Shown here: in pieces, positions 18,204-29,898 of the stretch
How positions within the stretch are numbered: the first letter of the stretch is position 1
How the letters are laid out: each line of letters starts with the position of its first letter
From: Brucella grignonensis
GTDB taxonomy: Bacteria > Pseudomonadota > Alphaproteobacteria > Rhizobiales > Rhizobiaceae
Reading direction: 5' to 3'
Assembly: GCF_002252505.1 (NCBI RefSeq)
Contig: NZ_NNRL01000163.1
Span: forward strand, 687,981 to 751,980
Length of the DNA stretch: 64,000 nucleotides
The notes under the pieces: model-generated
Told to the model about the DNA's origin: nothing
Database searches by the model: none
The model's input: the letters and a program-made list of their open reading frames with translations, nothing else
Translations under genes and position numbers: made by a program

Positions 18204-19088
18204 GTGGATAAAATTGTTGCCACAACGAGGGGTGCCGTCGTTGGTGCTTTCGCATTGCTGTGGACGAGCGGTGCCGCTTTTGCGGATCAGCCGCGTCCAT
18301 GGGAGATAAGATTTCAAGAAGCTGCGACGGGTATTGCCGAGCAGATTCATTGGTTTGAGCGCTATACGCTCTGGTTTATCATTCCGATCACATTGCTGGT
18401 TCTGGCTTTGCTTGTTTGGTGCGTGATCAAGTTCCGCGCGAGCGCAAATCCGAACCCATCCAAGACCAGCCACAATACGGCGGTTGAAGTGGTCTGGACC
18501 GTGGGTCCAGTGATCATTCTGCTGTTCCTGGCAGTGCCGTCATTTCAGCTTTTGACAGCACAATATTCACCGCAGGATCCGACGCTGACGGTCAAGGCTA
18601 CCGGTTATCAGTGGTACTGGGGTTACGAGTATCAGACCGAAACACCAGTCAGCTTTGATTCGCTCATTCTCAAGGACGCGGACCGTGCAGCTGCCGGCAA
18701 GGAAGACCGCGCTCGTTATCCGCGTCTTTTAACTGTCGACAATGAAGTCGTCGTGCCGATTGGCGAGACAGTGCGTCTTCTGGTAACAGCTGCCGATGTG
18801 ATCCATTCATGGACCATTCCGGCCTTTGGTGTGAAAATGGACGCCGTACCGGGCCGTATCAACGAAGCTTGGTTCAAAGCTGACAAGGAAGGCCTCTATT
18901 ATGGCCAGTGTTCCGAGCTTTGCGGCAAGGACCATGCCTTTATGCCAATCGCCGTTCGTGTCGTCTCGAAAGAGCAGTACAACACATGGCTGACGGCAGC
19001 CGCCTCGGATGTTCCGGGTGCGAACAAGGCGCTTCAGGCTGAGCTTGAAGGCGATGCAAACGATAAAGTGGCTGCGGCGGGTCTTTAA
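18204..19088 (+). CDS. ctaC: Cytochrome c oxidase subunit II
   Basis: Takes electrons from cytochrome c through the binuclear CuA centre of the aa3 oxidase. Signal sequence at 1-28, two membrane helices (about 50-110), and the CuA domain with QWYWGYEY and YGQCSELCGKDHAFMP (the two Cys, His and Met ligands). 294 residues. GTG start with GGGAGAGAG upstream. First gene of the oxidase locus. Confidence 0.97.
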   Translation: MDKIVATTRGAVVGAFALLWTSGAAFADQPRPWEIRFQEAATGIAEQIHWFERYTLWFIIPITLLVLALLVWCVIKFRASANPNPSKTSHNTAVEVVWTVGPVIILLFLAVPSFQLLTAQYSPQDPTLTVKATGYQWYWGYEYQTETPVSFDSLILKDADRAAAGKEDRARYPRLLTVDNEVVVPIGETVRLLVTAADVIHSWTIPAFGVKMDAVPGRINEAWFKADKEGLYYGQCSELCGKDHAFMPIAVRVVSKEQYNTWLTAAASDVPGANKALQAELEGDANDKVAAAGL

Positions 19089-19113
19089 AGACTTCGATAC
19101 GCAAGACTGTTGA

Positions 19114-20790
<1,677 letters not shown>

Positions 20791-21009
20791 TTGTGCAAGG
20801 GGCGAGCGCCGGAAAGGGGTTCGCCCTCGCGCAAAACTGTGATATGTGCGGGCGGCATTCAGATCCGTCCGTAGCCGGTTGACGTTCAGGAGCGACGCTT
20901 CCGATCGGAGTGAATGCATCTCCGGGAGGTAAAAGTCGTAGTGAATTGCTGGTGTGTGCTCTGGGCCGAGCACAGCACCGGTCCGGTGAATTCGAGGTTG
21001 TTGAAGTTA

Positions 21010-21957
21010 ATGTCTCTGGTGGAAAAAAACACGGTTTCCGACGATGCATTCGCTCTTTCAGAGGCGACTGCACGGGATTATCTTGTCCTGCTGAAGCCGC
21101 GTGTCATGTCGCTGGTGGTGTTCACCGGGCTTGTGGGCCTGGTGCTCGCGCCCGGCCATATGAACCCGGTTTTGGCCGCGATTAGCATTCTCTGCATCGC
21201 GGTTGGTGCTGGCGCATCTGGTGCACTCAATATGTGGTACGATGCCGATATTGATGCGGTGATGAAGCGCACACGCAATCGCCCGATTCCTGCTGGTGTG
21301 ATCGCGCCCAATCAGGTTCTGGCTTTTGGTCTGACTTTGTCGGTCTTTTCGGTCATCACACTTGGTTTGATGGTCAACTGGCTCTCTGCGGCTCTTCTTG
21401 CCTTCACCATTTTCTTCTACGCCGTCATCTATACGATGTGGCTCAAGCGCTCGACACCGCAGAACATCGTTATTGGTGGCGCGGCTGGTGCTTTCCCACC
21501 GATGATCGGTTGGGCTGCAGCAACGGGCGAGATCACATGGGACAGCGTCGTTCTGTTCATGATCATCTTCCTGTGGACACCGCCGCACTTCTGGGCGCTG
21601 TCATTGTTTTCGAGCAATGATTATGAAGCCGCCCGCATTCCGATGATGCCAAACGTGAAGGGTGAAGTTTCGACCCGCCGACAGGCGATGTTCTATGCCG
21701 TGATCATGGCGCCGGTTGGTGTTCTGCCTTACGTAATGGGTTTTGCTGGCATCACTTATGGCGTGATTTCCACACTGCTCGGTTTGGCATTCGTCTATTA
21801 TGCATGGCGTATGTGGGTTGCGGAAAGCCCTACGCAGATGTTGCTTGCTGCACGCAAACTGTTCCGCTTCTCGTTGATTTATTTGTCAGCGGTATTCGCG
21901 GTTCTGCTCGTGGAAGCGTTGGCAATCAGGCTGCTGACAGCCTTTGGAGTGATTTGA
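21010..21957 (+). CDS. ctaB: Protoheme IX farnesyltransferase (heme O synthase)
   Basis: UbiA-family membrane prenyltransferase converting heme b to heme o, the first step to heme a. The [19 protein letters not shown] motif (Asp-rich) and the second Asp-containing loop [13 protein letters not shown] are present; about nine membrane helices. The frame extends back to 20914, including a GTG at 20941 with GGGAGG before it, but the ATG at 21010 (MSLVEKNTV) gives the usual ~315 residues. A 219-base gap separates it from ctaD. Confidence 0.95.
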   Translation: MSLVEKNTVSDDAFALSEATARDYLVLLKPRVMSLVVFTGLVGLVLAPGHMNPVLAAISILCIAVGAGASGALNMWYDADIDAVMKRTRNRPIPAGVIAPNQVLAFGLTLSVFSVITLGLMVNWLSAALLAFTIFFYAVIYTMWLKRSTPQNIVIGGAAGAFPPMIGWAAATGEITWDSVVLFMIIFLWTPPHFWALSLFSSNDYEAARIPMMPNVKGEVSTRRQAMFYAVIMAPVGVLPYVMGFAGITYGVISTLLGLAFVYYAWRMWVAESPTQMLLAARKLFRFSLIYLSAVFAVLLVEALAIRLLTAFGVI

Positions 21958-22142
21958 TGGATAATTCCGTACAGAAGCCGCATCGTGAGGAACTGGAACT
22001 GGTTACACCAACTGCGCAGCAGCGAAAGGCTCAGCGCAATCGTTCCTGGGGTCTTGCTATTGCTTTGGCTCTGTTCGTCATTCTCGTTTACGTGGGTACA
22101 ATGGCCAAACTGGGAGCGAATGTTCTGGTTCGTCCACTCTAG
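21957..22142 (+). CDS. Small membrane protein of the oxidase locus (CoxF-like)
   Basis: 61 residues: a polar N-terminus rich in Glu, Arg and Lys, then one membrane helix (SWGLAIALALFVILVYVGTM). Its ATG overlaps the ctaB stop codon (TGATG), so it is translationally coupled. Small proteins of this size sit between ctaB and ctaG in many Rhizobiales oxidase loci and are annotated CoxF or hypothetical; the function is not established. Confident as a gene, unsure of role. Confidence 0.8.
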   Translation: MDNSVQKPHREELELVTPTAQQRKAQRNRSWGLAIALALFVILVYVGTMAKLGANVLVRPL

Positions 22143-22184
22143 TTTCTAGCTTGGACTATTGGGAATTCTATCTGGGAGGAAAGA

Positions 22185-22799
22185 ATGGCAGATCAGCAGA
22201 AAATTGATGAGAAGCAGAGGCGGCTCAATCGTTCCAACCGGACGGTGGCAGTTGCGTGTCTGTCCTTCTTTGTCTGCATGATTGGTGCCGCTTATGCCTC
22301 GGTGCCGCTCTATCGCATTTTCTGCCAGGTAACAGGTTATGGTGGTACGACACAACGTGTCGAGCAATATTCCGATACCATTCTCGACAAGACGATGAAG
22401 GTGCGTTTTGACGCCAATACGGCCAATGGACTGCCTTGGGATTTCAAGCCGGTTGAGCGGGAAGTGACCGTGCGCATCGGCGAAACCACTATGATAAAAT
22501 ACGAGGCCCGCAACCTCTTTGATGAGCCTACCTATGGTCGTGCGAGCTTCAATGTGGCTCCAGGTCGTGCGGGGGCCTATTTCAACAAGGTCGAATGTTT
22601 CTGTTTCACTGATACGACTTTGCAGCCGGGCGAAGACATGGAAATGCCGGTTGTTTTCTTCGTTGACCCTGAGATCGTCAACGACCCGGATCTAAAGGAT
22701 GTGAAGACGATCACACTGTCCTACACGTTCTTCCCGATCGATAAGCCAAAGCCTGTCGCAAACGCAAAGGTGGCGCCGACTGGTAATAACGGAAGCTGA
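22185..22799 (+). CDS. ctaG: Cytochrome c oxidase assembly protein CtaG (Cox11)
   Basis: Delivers copper to the CuB site of subunit I. One N-terminal membrane helix (~20-42), then the periplasmic domain with [17 protein letters not shown] and the copper-binding CFCF motif in [12 protein letters not shown], and the conserved FFVDPE. 204 residues. GGGAGG before the ATG. Confidence 0.96.
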   Translation: MADQQKIDEKQRRLNRSNRTVAVACLSFFVCMIGAAYASVPLYRIFCQVTGYGGTTQRVEQYSDTILDKTMKVRFDANTANGLPWDFKPVEREVTVRIGETTMIKYEARNLFDEPTYGRASFNVAPGRAGAYFNKVECFCFTDTTLQPGEDMEMPVVFFVDPEIVNDPDLKDVKTITLSYTFFPIDKPKPVANAKVAPTGNNGS

Positions 22800-22937
22800 A
22801 TGTAGGGAATGAAGCGGCACACAATGCCGCAAAGACAAAAGAGCCAAGCGGCTCTATGTTACGATACTAAGGGATTTGTCTGAGATTCTTAGGGGAACTC
22901 AGACAGGAAGGCACAGAGAGGAGCCTTGGGGAGAGAC

Positions 22938-23816
22938 ATGGCTGACGTTCACGAGAAAAATCACGATTATCACATCATAGCGCCAAGCCCATGGCCGTTT
23001 CTGAGTTCGGTCGGCGCTTTCGTGCTCGCCGTCGGCGGTATCGCCTGGATGCGCTATATCAATTCCGGTGAACTCAAGTTCTTCGGTCTGAACATTGTTA
23101 CGCCATGGATTTTCTTCATCGGCCTCGCGATCGTTCTTTATTGCATGTACGCTTGGTGGTCAGACACCATCAAGGAAGGCCATGAAGGCCATCACACGCG
23201 CGTCGTGTCGCTGCATCTGCGTTATGGCATGATCATGTTCATTGCCTCGGAAGTCATGTTCTTCGCGGCATGGTTCTGGGCGTTCTTTGATGCGAGCCTC
23301 TTTCCAAACGAAGTGCATCAGGTGGCGCGCGCAACGTTTACGGGCGGCGTCTGGCCTCCGAAGGGCATCGAGGTGCTCGATCCACTGCATCTGCCGCTCT
23401 ACAACACCGTTATCCTGCTGCTCTCGGGCACGACGCTGACCTGGGCGCACCATGCGTTGCTCCACAAAGATCGCAAGGGCATGATCACGGGTCTGGCGAT
23501 TACAGTTGTTCTCGGTGTGCTGTTCTCATTCGTGCAGGCTTACGAATATATCCACGCACCATTCGAGTTCAAAGATTCGATCTATGGCGCGACCTTCTTC
23601 ATGGCAACCGGCTTCCACGGCTTCCACGTCATCATCGGAACGATCTTCCTTTTGGTTATCCTCTTCCGCGCAATGGGTGGTGATTTCACACCTGAACGCC
23701 ATTTCGGGTTCGAAGCGGCTGCATGGTACTGGCACTTCGTGGACGTTGTCTGGCTGTTCCTGTTCTTCACGATTTACGTGTGGGGCGGTTGGGGCGCACC
23801 AATGCACGGCGGCTGA
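22938..23816 (+). CDS. ctaE: Cytochrome c oxidase subunit III
   Basis: Seven-helix subunit that stabilises the oxidase and proton uptake. Begins MADVHEKNHDYHIIAPSPWP and contains EVMFFAAWFWAFF, GTTLTWAHHALL and FHGFHVIIGTIFL, the family signatures. 292 residues from the ATG at 22938, which has GGGGAGAG upstream; a TTG at 22926 is in frame. The 138-base gap after ctaG contains no gene. Confidence 0.97.
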   Translation: MADVHEKNHDYHIIAPSPWPFLSSVGAFVLAVGGIAWMRYINSGELKFFGLNIVTPWIFFIGLAIVLYCMYAWWSDTIKEGHEGHHTRVVSLHLRYGMIMFIASEVMFFAAWFWAFFDASLFPNEVHQVARATFTGGVWPPKGIEVLDPLHLPLYNTVILLLSGTTLTWAHHALLHKDRKGMITGLAITVVLGVLFSFVQAYEYIHAPFEFKDSIYGATFFMATGFHGFHVIIGTIFLLVILFRAMGGDFTPERHFGFEAAAWYWHFVDVVWLFLFFTIYVWGGWGAPMHGG

Positions 23817-23829
23817 TTTATCGGTTGAT

Positions 23830-23934
23830 AAAGCATTTCCAGCAAAAGTGCGAAGCGGTTTTGCGCTGGATAATGCGTAAGAAAAAATAGTGAGATACGG
23901 TTCCAACGATTCAGTTTTAACTGGAGCCGCTCTA
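23830..23934. repeat. Bru-RS-like composite palindromic repeat
   Basis: 'A' half AAAGCATTTCCAGCAAAAGT...GATAATGCGTAA, then 'B' half GGTTCCAACGATTCAGTTTT...GGAGCCGCTCTA. The same sequence appears in reverse at 30527-30632. It lies between ctaE and the DUF983 gene. Confidence 0.75.
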
Positions 23935-24046
23935 ACTATTGCAGGGCGGCCTTGGAAACATGGCCGCCTTTTGCTTGTCTGATAAACAGAACGAAGCCGC
24001 CTTTGCGATTACGAAAAGAAGATGGCTTAGGGAATGGGAGCGCGCA

Positions 24047-24430
24047 ATGTCTGATCATAATCTTTATCCGCCGGTCGATCCGCTCAAAAGCGGGATCACG
24101 GGACATTGTCCTCGCTGCGGCGAGGGGAAGCTGTTTAATGGTTTTCTGACAGTTGCCCCCAAATGCCGAGCCTGTGGGTTGGATTATTCCTTTGCAGACT
24201 CCGGCGATGGTCCGGCTGCTTTCGTTATTCTCATCATCGGTTTCATTGTGGTTGGCGCAGCCTTGTGGATGGAGGTTAATTACGGACCGCCGCTCTGGGT
24301 CCATTTCATCCTGTGGGTGCCTCTGGCCATCATCTTAAGCCTTGTTGCCATGCGCAGCATCAAGGGCATTCTGATCAATATGCAATATCGCAACAAGGCG
24401 TCTCAGGGACGTCTGGATGATGGTAAATGA
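24047..24430 (+). CDS. DUF983 zinc-ribbon membrane protein
   Basis: 127 residues. A zinc ribbon CPRCGEG...CRACGLDYS near the N-terminus is followed by two membrane helices (about 60-105). DUF983 proteins regularly stand beside oxidase assembly genes, but their role is unproven. GGGAG six bases before the ATG at 24047 sets the start. The gene overlaps surf1 by an ATGA, so it belongs to the same operon. Confidence 0.88.
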   Translation: MSDHNLYPPVDPLKSGITGHCPRCGEGKLFNGFLTVAPKCRACGLDYSFADSGDGPAAFVILIIGFIVVGAALWMEVNYGPPLWVHFILWVPLAIILSLVAMRSIKGILINMQYRNKASQGRLDDGK

Positions 24431-25173
24431 CCCAAACACAAAAACCGCAGCGGTTTCCATGGGGGATACTGATTGCATCCCTTATCGCGTTTGCGATCCT
24501 GCTCGCGCTGGGGACATGGCAGGTTGAGCGGTTGCAATGGAAAGAAGCCTTGCTCGCTTCCACGCAAGAGCGGATCCATGAAGCCCCGCTCCCTTTGGCC
24601 GAAATGGAGAAAATATATCGCGAAGAGGGGACGGTTGAATACCGGCCTGTGACGGTTTCGGGCACTTTCATGCATCAGGGCGAGCGGCATTTTCTTTCGA
24701 CCTATGACGGCAAGCCGGGCTTTAATGTCTATACGCCGCTAATGCTTGAAGATGGCCGATTTGTCCTCGTTAATCGTGGGTTTGTGCCTTATGAGAAAAA
24801 GGATGCCGAAACTCGCCTCGATGGGCAATTGGATGGCCCGGTGACGGTTACCGGACTGGCCCGAGATCCATTAAGCGCCAAGCCCGGCTATTTCGTTCCA
24901 GACAACGATATTGCCAAGAATATCTTCTATTGGAAGGATTGGTCGGCTATGGCTGAAAGCGCGGATATTCCGTCGCTTGACGATGCGGTCCCGTTCTTTA
25001 TCGATGCAGACAACAAACCGAATTTTGGTGGCTTACCGATTGGTGGGGTCACGATCATCGATTTTCCCAACAATCATCTGCAATATGCGGTTACGTGGTA
25101 TGGCCTTGCTTTGGCACTGTTAGGGGTTGTCGGAACCTGGTTCTGGCGTTATCGAAAGATGGACAAGGGTTGA
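24427..25173 (+). CDS. surf1: SURF1 family heme a insertion factor
   Basis: Bacterial Surf1 binds heme a and passes it to subunit I. Two terminal membrane helices (about 8-26 and 215-235) flank a periplasmic domain with [26 protein letters not shown] and the closing [17 protein letters not shown], all standard. 248 residues. ATG overlaps the DUF983 stop codon. Confidence 0.95.
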   Translation: MTQTQKPQRFPWGILIASLIAFAILLALGTWQVERLQWKEALLASTQERIHEAPLPLAEMEKIYREEGTVEYRPVTVSGTFMHQGERHFLSTYDGKPGFNVYTPLMLEDGRFVLVNRGFVPYEKKDAETRLDGQLDGPVTVTGLARDPLSAKPGYFVPDNDIAKNIFYWKDWSAMAESADIPSLDDAVPFFIDADNKPNFGGLPIGGVTIIDFPNNHLQYAVTWYGLALALLGVVGTWFWRYRKMDKG

Positions 25174-25249
25174 CAAAGGTCTCGTTGCAGCCCAACTCCG
25201 GCCCTATATAACTATTCGCGCCTTACGCCGAACCCAGCGAGCACGATTC

Positions 25250-26299
25250 ATGACTGATACACGCCCCCCTCTGGAAATCCGTCTTTGCGGCCCGCGCGGC
25301 TTTTGTGCAGGCGTTGATCGGGCGATCCAGATCGTCGTGCTGGCATTGAAGAAATATGGCGCTCCGGTCTATGTGCGCCATGAGATCGTGCACAATCGCT
25401 ATGTCGTTGAAGGTCTGCAGTCACGCGGCGCAATTTTTGTTGAAGAGCTCGATGAAATTCCGGCAGAACATCGCGATCAACCGGTGGTCTTTTCGGCCCA
25501 CGGGGTGCCAAAATCGGTGCCAGCGGACGCGGAAGCCAAGAACCTTTTTTATCTTGATGCGACCTGTCCTCTGGTTTCCAAGGTCCACAAGCAAGCGATG
25601 CGCCATCAGCGCCTTGGCCGTCATGTGATCCTGATTGGCCATTCCGGCCATCCCGAAGTGATTGGCACGATGGGGCAATTGCCGGATGGCACCGTGACGC
25701 TCATCGAGACAGTTGAAGACGCGCGCAAGATCGAGTTTACCGATCCGGATAATCTTGGTTTCGTTACACAGACGACGCTTTCGGTTGATGATACTGCGGG
25801 TATTATCCAGGAGTTGCAGCAGCGTTTCCCAAACCTGACCGCACCGGCTGCAGAATCCATCTGTTATGCCACAACAAACCGTCAGGATGCGGTGCGCGCA
25901 GCCGCTCCCGGTTGCGATCTCTTCCTCATTGTGGGTGCTCCGAACTCATCCAATTCCAAGCGGCTTGTCGAAGTGGCCGAAAAGGCTGGCGCGGGCATGT
26001 CGATGCTCGTTCAGCGCGCAAGCGACATCGAGTGGGACAAGGTCGGCGATATTTCGGTGGTTGGTCTTTCGGCTGGCGCGTCCGCACCTGAAATCATCGT
26101 CGATGAGATTATGGATGCTTTCAAGGCGCGTTTCGCTGTCAAAATAGAACTGGCAGAAACGACAATTGAAACCGAAAACTTCCTTGTGAATCGTGAAATA
26201 CGCGATGTGGAACTGACGGTGCGGGATATGGCATTCGTCAACGGCGAAAACCGGGTCGTCGGCATACCGAAATTAGAGCGCATCCCGAAAAGTGTTTAA
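25250..26299 (+). CDS. ispH: 4-hydroxy-3-methylbut-2-enyl diphosphate reductase
   Basis: Last step of the MEP isoprenoid pathway, giving IPP and DMAPP with an iron-sulfur cluster. The three cluster Cys are in PRGFCAGV (residue 19), DATCPLV and [11 protein letters not shown]. The frame runs back to 25127 inside surf1; the ATG at 25250 ([14 protein letters not shown]) is the usual start, 349 residues. The last seven codons (ERIPKSV) and the stop lie inside a palindromic repeat, so the C-terminus was reshaped by that element. Confidence 0.95.
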   Translation: MTDTRPPLEIRLCGPRGFCAGVDRAIQIVVLALKKYGAPVYVRHEIVHNRYVVEGLQSRGAIFVEELDEIPAEHRDQPVVFSAHGVPKSVPADAEAKNLFYLDATCPLVSKVHKQAMRHQRLGRHVILIGHSGHPEVIGTMGQLPDGTVTLIETVEDARKIEFTDPDNLGFVTQTTLSVDDTAGIIQELQQRFPNLTAPAAESICYATTNRQDAVRAAAPGCDLFLIVGAPNSSNSKRLVEVAEKAGAGMSMLVQRASDIEWDKVGDISVVGLSAGASAPEIIVDEIMDAFKARFAVKIELAETTIETENFLVNREIRDVELTVRDMAFVNGENRVVGIPKLERIPKSV

Positions 26300-26320
26300 C
26301 GGTTTTCGGATAAGATGCGC
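26272..26320. repeat. Palindromic repeat, 'A' half, over the ispH stop
   Basis: GCGCATCCCGAAAA ... TTTTCGGATAAGATGCGC; the ispH TAA (26297-26299) is in the loop. It fills the ispH-thrB gap together with a short leader. Confidence 0.75.
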
Positions 26321-26346
26321 GGTGTGAATATGGGGAAATAAGCGGC

Positions 26347-27327
26347 ATGGCCGTCTATACAGATATCAATGAAATCGAGCTTGGTTCTTTTCTTGAACAG
26401 TATGACATCGGTGCTCTGACCTCGTACAAGGGCATTGCAGAAGGGGTGGAGAACACCAATTACCTTCTGCACACGACGATAGGCTCTTTCATCCTTACCC
26501 TTTATGAGAAACGCGTTAATCGCGACGAACTGCCGTTTTTCCTGAATTTGATGCAGCATCTCTCTAAACGCGGTCTGGAATGCCCACAGCCGGTAGTGCG
26601 CCGCGATGGTGCGATGATCGGTGAGCTTGCAGGCCGTCCGGCAGCTATCGTGACTTTTCTTGAAGGCATGTGGATGCGCAAACCTACTGTTGCCCATTGC
26701 GAAGAAGTTGGTCGTGGGCTGGCTGAAATGCATTTGGCTGGTGAAGACTTCGCTATGCGCCGCCGCAATGGTCTGACATTGCCCGACTGGCGCCCGCTGT
26801 GGGATCTTTCGAAAGAACGCGCCGATAGTGTCGAGCGGGGACTGGTTGCCGAGGCTGAGGGAGATCTCGATTATCTGGAAAAGAACTGGCCGGTGGGATT
26901 GCCGGAGGGCGTCATTCATGCCGATCTCTTCCCGGACAATGTGTTTTTCCTTGGTGATCGACTGTCGGGTTTCATTGATTTCTATTTCGCCTGCACGGAC
27001 ATTCTCGCCTATGACGTGGCTGTCTGCCTGAACGCCTGGTGCTTTGAGAAGGATTTCTCCTTCAATCTCACAAAGGGTGCTGCATTTTTGCGCGGCTATA
27101 ATTCCGTGCGCCCGCTCTCGCCTGCTGAAATCGACGCTTTGCCGGTTCTGGCCCGGGGTGCCGCGGTGCGTTTCATGCTGACCCGCCTCTATGATTGGCT
27201 GACTGTTCCCGATGGCAGTTTCGTGATGAAAAAAGACCCGATGGAATATGTGCGTCGTATGCGCTTTCACCGACAGGTCACCTCTGCAACCGAATATGGG
27301 CTTGAATTGGCGGGAGCTGCCGCGTGA
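26347..27327 (+). CDS. thrB: Homoserine kinase (aminoglycoside phosphotransferase fold)
   Basis: Phosphorylates homoserine for threonine synthesis; the partner enzyme ThrC is also in the window (35725). This is the APH-like ThrB of Alphaproteobacteria, with [14 protein letters not shown], the catalytic loop [14 protein letters not shown] and [18 protein letters not shown]. 326 residues. Stop overlaps the rnhA GTG. Confidence 0.95.
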   Translation: MAVYTDINEIELGSFLEQYDIGALTSYKGIAEGVENTNYLLHTTIGSFILTLYEKRVNRDELPFFLNLMQHLSKRGLECPQPVVRRDGAMIGELAGRPAAIVTFLEGMWMRKPTVAHCEEVGRGLAEMHLAGEDFAMRRRNGLTLPDWRPLWDLSKERADSVERGLVAEAEGDLDYLEKNWPVGLPEGVIHADLFPDNVFFLGDRLSGFIDFYFACTDILAYDVAVCLNAWCFEKDFSFNLTKGAAFLRGYNSVRPLSPAEIDALPVLARGAAVRFMLTRLYDWLTVPDGSFVMKKDPMEYVRRMRFHRQVTSATEYGLELAGAAA

Positions 27328-27788
27328 AGCATATAGAAGCTTTCACCGACGGTGCGTGCTCGGGCAACCCCGGTCCCGGTGGGTGGGGCGCTATCGTGCG
27401 CTGGAATGGTCATGTGAAAGAGTTGAAGGGCGGCGAGGCCGACACCACCAACAATCGCATGGAGCTGATGGCAGCAATTTCGGCACTATCCGCATTGAAA
27501 GAGCCATGTGAAGTCGATCTTTACACCGACAGTGTCTATGTGCGTGATGGCATTTCTGGTTGGATTGAGGGCTGGAAGCGCAATGGCTGGAAAACTGCGG
27601 CCAAGAAGCCGGTGAAGAACGCCGAACTCTGGCAAGCGCTGGATGAGGCGCGCAAGCCGCATAAGGTGACGTGGCACTGGGTCAAAGGGCATGCAGGTCA
27701 TCCGGAGAATGAACGCGCTGACGAGCTTGCCCGCGAAGGCATGGAGCCGTTCAAATATAACGGATACAAGTCGCTTCAGGTGAAATAG
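27324..27788 (+). CDS. rnhA: Ribonuclease HI
   Basis: Removes RNA from RNA-DNA hybrids. Catalytic residues are visible in [16 protein letters not shown] (Asp), NNRMELMAA (Glu), YTDSVYV (Asp) and NERADELAR (Asp), with the basic handle [21 protein letters not shown]. 154 residues, GTG start sharing bases with the thrB stop (GTGA), which implies coupled translation. A strong terminator follows. Confidence 0.97.
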   Translation: MKHIEAFTDGACSGNPGPGGWGAIVRWNGHVKELKGGEADTTNNRMELMAAISALSALKEPCEVDLYTDSVYVRDGISGWIEGWKRNGWKTAAKKPVKNAELWQALDEARKPHKVTWHWVKGHAGHPENERADELAREGMEPFKYNGYKSLQVK

Positions 27789-27812
27789 CGAATATCGAGT
27801 TTGTGAATAAAG

Positions 27813-27846
27813 AAAAGCCGCGCTGGGGAACAGCGCGGCTTTTTGA
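27813..27846. terminator. Terminator between rnhA and the peroxiredoxin gene
   Basis: AAAGCCGCGCTG/CAGCGCGGCTTT with loop GGGAA and T-runs in both directions. Confidence 0.9.
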
Positions 27847-27927
27847 TTTTCAGGCAAGTTATTTGCCTTGCTGCGATTTGTTGAGATCGGTGGCGCTGTA
27901 CAGATTGCGGGGCGAACTTTAAATAAA

Positions 27928-28413
27928 CTAAAGCTGTTCGATTAGTGTCGCAGCACTTGAAGTAGCGGCCTGACCAGCCTGTTCCTCGATGTTGAGGGTT
28001 TTGAGGACACCGTCTTCAATGATAGCCGAATAACGCTTCGAGCGGATGCCAAGACCGCCTGCGGTTGCATCCAGTTCAAGACCAAGAGCTTTGGTAAAAA
28101 GGGCGGAACCATCAGCGAGATACAGGATCTTGCCTTCGCCGCCGGTGCTCTGCGCCCATGCGCTCATAACGAAAGCGTCATTCACTGCAACGACTGCGAT
28201 CTGATCGACGCCCTTCGCGAGGATGGTATCGCGATTTTCAAGATAGCCCGGCAGGTGGTTGAGGCTGCAGGTCGGTGTGAAAGCACCGGGAACCGCGAAC
28301 AGAACGACCTTTTTGCCAGCAAAAACTTCGTCAGTCGTCACTTCTTTGACGCCGTCTGCCGTCTTTACCTTGAAGGTTGCTGCGGGCAGCTTGTCACCAA
28401 CTTTGATCGTCAT
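27928..28413 (-). CDS. Peroxiredoxin (Prx5 type)
   Basis: Reduces peroxides through Cys49 in the motif PGAFTPTCS, followed by SLNHLPGY, typical of the Prx5/glutaredoxin-dependent subgroup. 161 residues, cytosolic. No other Cys is present in the protein, so it works as a one-Cys enzyme and needs an outside thiol such as glutaredoxin or glutathione. AGGAG before the ATG at 28413 sets the start, eight codons inside the open frame. Confidence 0.93.
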   Translation of the reverse strand: MTIKVGDKLPAATFKVKTADGVKEVTTDEVFAGKKVVLFAVPGAFTPTCSLNHLPGYLENRDTILAKGVDQIAVVAVNDAFVMSAWAQSTGGEGKILYLADGSALFTKALGLELDATAGGLGIRSKRYSAIIEDGVLKTLNIEEQAGQAATSSAATLIEQL

Positions 28414-28557
28414 CGTTTTTCTCCTGAAGGTGAGCATGTGCCGTCATTGCCCACCTGTATGAATCGCTGAATTTCGACTGCCAGTGCATGAAACATGGCG
28501 ACGACACTTAAGCCGATAATGATCCGTTCGACAATTTCAAATTACGGATCCTATAAG

Positions 28558-29343
28558 TTAATCCAGCTTGACCTGTCCGGAAACTGCTTTGCCATTCTGA
28601 ACCAGCGTATAGTCGATAAGCATGCCATCTGCGGCTTTACCATGCAGCGTGGCTGTGAAGCGCGATTGACTGGTAGCTTTCTCGAACTTTGCCTCGGAAA
28701 GGCTTAGCTGGTCGTTTCCGACAAAAAGTTCGGCAGGTGCGTGCGCATCGGGAAGCGCAATCTCAAAAACCGCTTTGATGTCCTCCCGCCGAGCTGAGGT
28801 TACACCAAAATCGGGCGATGCAGGCGCGGGAAGACGATCAAAGGCCGTTTCGACTATTGTGCGCGTTGCGATGGCTTGTGGCGATTGAGTTGCATTTTCT
28901 GCGGTTAGCGGAAAATCGAACTCGGCTTGTACCGGAATGCATATTTTTTGGCAGATGCCAAGGAATACATGCCCCTTAAGCCGCTCTGCGTTGGGCTTGA
29001 CGGTAAATGTCAACGGCAGCAAGACAGGGTGCGTATAGCCGATACCGCCTTCATCACCTGCGCCAAAGTTAACAGGTGCGGGGAAATCGATGCGCGCGGA
29101 GCTGTTGCCCTCAAGATTGAGTTGCGGCGGCACACCAGCATCACCCGGATTGCGCCAATAGGTTTTCCATCCGGGGTTGAGATCGATTTGCAATGCTCCG
29201 CGCAGTTCGCCGTGCGGCTTTGCGTCTTCAAGAATAACACGGACTTTGCCGCCCGGCGTTTCCGACCAGTCAGACGTGGCAGCCTGCGCGGAAGCTGCCG
29301 CGCTCAAGAATAGAGGGAGGACAAGAAATTGAATTGATCTCAT
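28558..29343 (-). CDS. Secreted protein with a DsbD-type N-terminal domain
   Basis: 261 residues: signal peptide (MRSIQFLVLPLFLSAAASAQA) and then a beta-rich domain containing NPGWKTYWRNPGDAGVP, GYTHPVLLPLTF and GICQKICIPVQAEF, with the Cys pair CQKIC as in the N-terminal domain of DsbD/ScsB. It lacks the membrane and thioredoxin parts of full DsbD, so it would have to receive electrons from a separate partner. No strong Shine-Dalgarno; an ATG at 29367 would add eight residues. Confidence 0.75.
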   Translation of the reverse strand: MRSIQFLVLPLFLSAAASAQAATSDWSETPGGKVRVILEDAKPHGELRGALQIDLNPGWKTYWRNPGDAGVPPQLNLEGNSSARIDFPAPVNFGAGDEGGIGYTHPVLLPLTFTVKPNAERLKGHVFLGICQKICIPVQAEFDFPLTAENATQSPQAIATRTIVETAFDRLPAPASPDFGVTSARREDIKAVFEIALPDAHAPAELFVGNDQLSLSEAKFEKATSQSRFTATLHGKAADGMLIDYTLVQNGKAVSGQVKLD

Positions 29344-29406
29344 GCGATGAGATTGATGGAAAAACATGTTTCTATCAAGGCTGAGTTTAAGCCTGCAAAT
29401 TGTCGT

Positions 29407-29751
29407 TCAGAGTTTCAGCAATAGTTGTAGTGTCACGCCCGAAACGATGAGAAAACCCAGACCAAGATGAGACAGAAAAGCAACATTGGATATGATGCGC
29501 AGCGCGCCATAATCAGCAAAATTTGAAGCGATCTCATCGGGTGGTGTGGGGTTGCTCCAGAGATATAACGCAAAGCGATAATTACCGCGTGGCATGGTGA
29601 AAATGTAATAAAGATCAGACACATCTCCGACCGCCTTTGTCATTGACGGGCTTTGTCTGATGAAATCGATAAGCGAAGAAAGTTTGACCTGCGCGTATAT
29701 AGAGTAAACCAAGAAAACTGCCGCCGAAATTACAACTATATACATCAACAT
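29407..29751 (-). CDS. Small hypothetical membrane protein
   Basis: 114 residues from the ATG at 29751 with membrane helices at the N-terminus ([20 protein letters not shown]) and the C-terminus ([17 protein letters not shown]) around a polar middle with [12 protein letters not shown]. The frame stays open to 30018, but that part overlaps the yqgE gene on the other strand. GAGAAG lies about ten bases before the chosen ATG. I recognise no family. The shared upstream region with yqgE probably holds both promoters. Confidence 0.55.
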   Translation of the reverse strand: MLMYIVVISAAVFLVYSIYAQVKLSSLIDFIRQSPSMTKAVGDVSDLYYIFTMPRGNYRFALYLWSNPTPPDEIASNFADYGALRIISNVAFLSHLGLGFLIVSGVTLQLLLKL

Positions 29752-29898
29752 ACCGATGATTCTTCTCAATCCTTGATTGTACTCTTGCGCGGAGGAGGTT
29801 GCTTCAATATGCAATCCGAAATCAAGCCCGTTCGAAGCAATAGGAAACTTTGCACGAATTTCATTGTCATTTGCCGCAGTCTTGCTACCTTCATATCT

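Noticed and set aside
26296..27270. 324-residue minus-strand frame over thrB
   Set aside because: Antisense to a clear homoserine kinase gene; no domain and no ribosome site.
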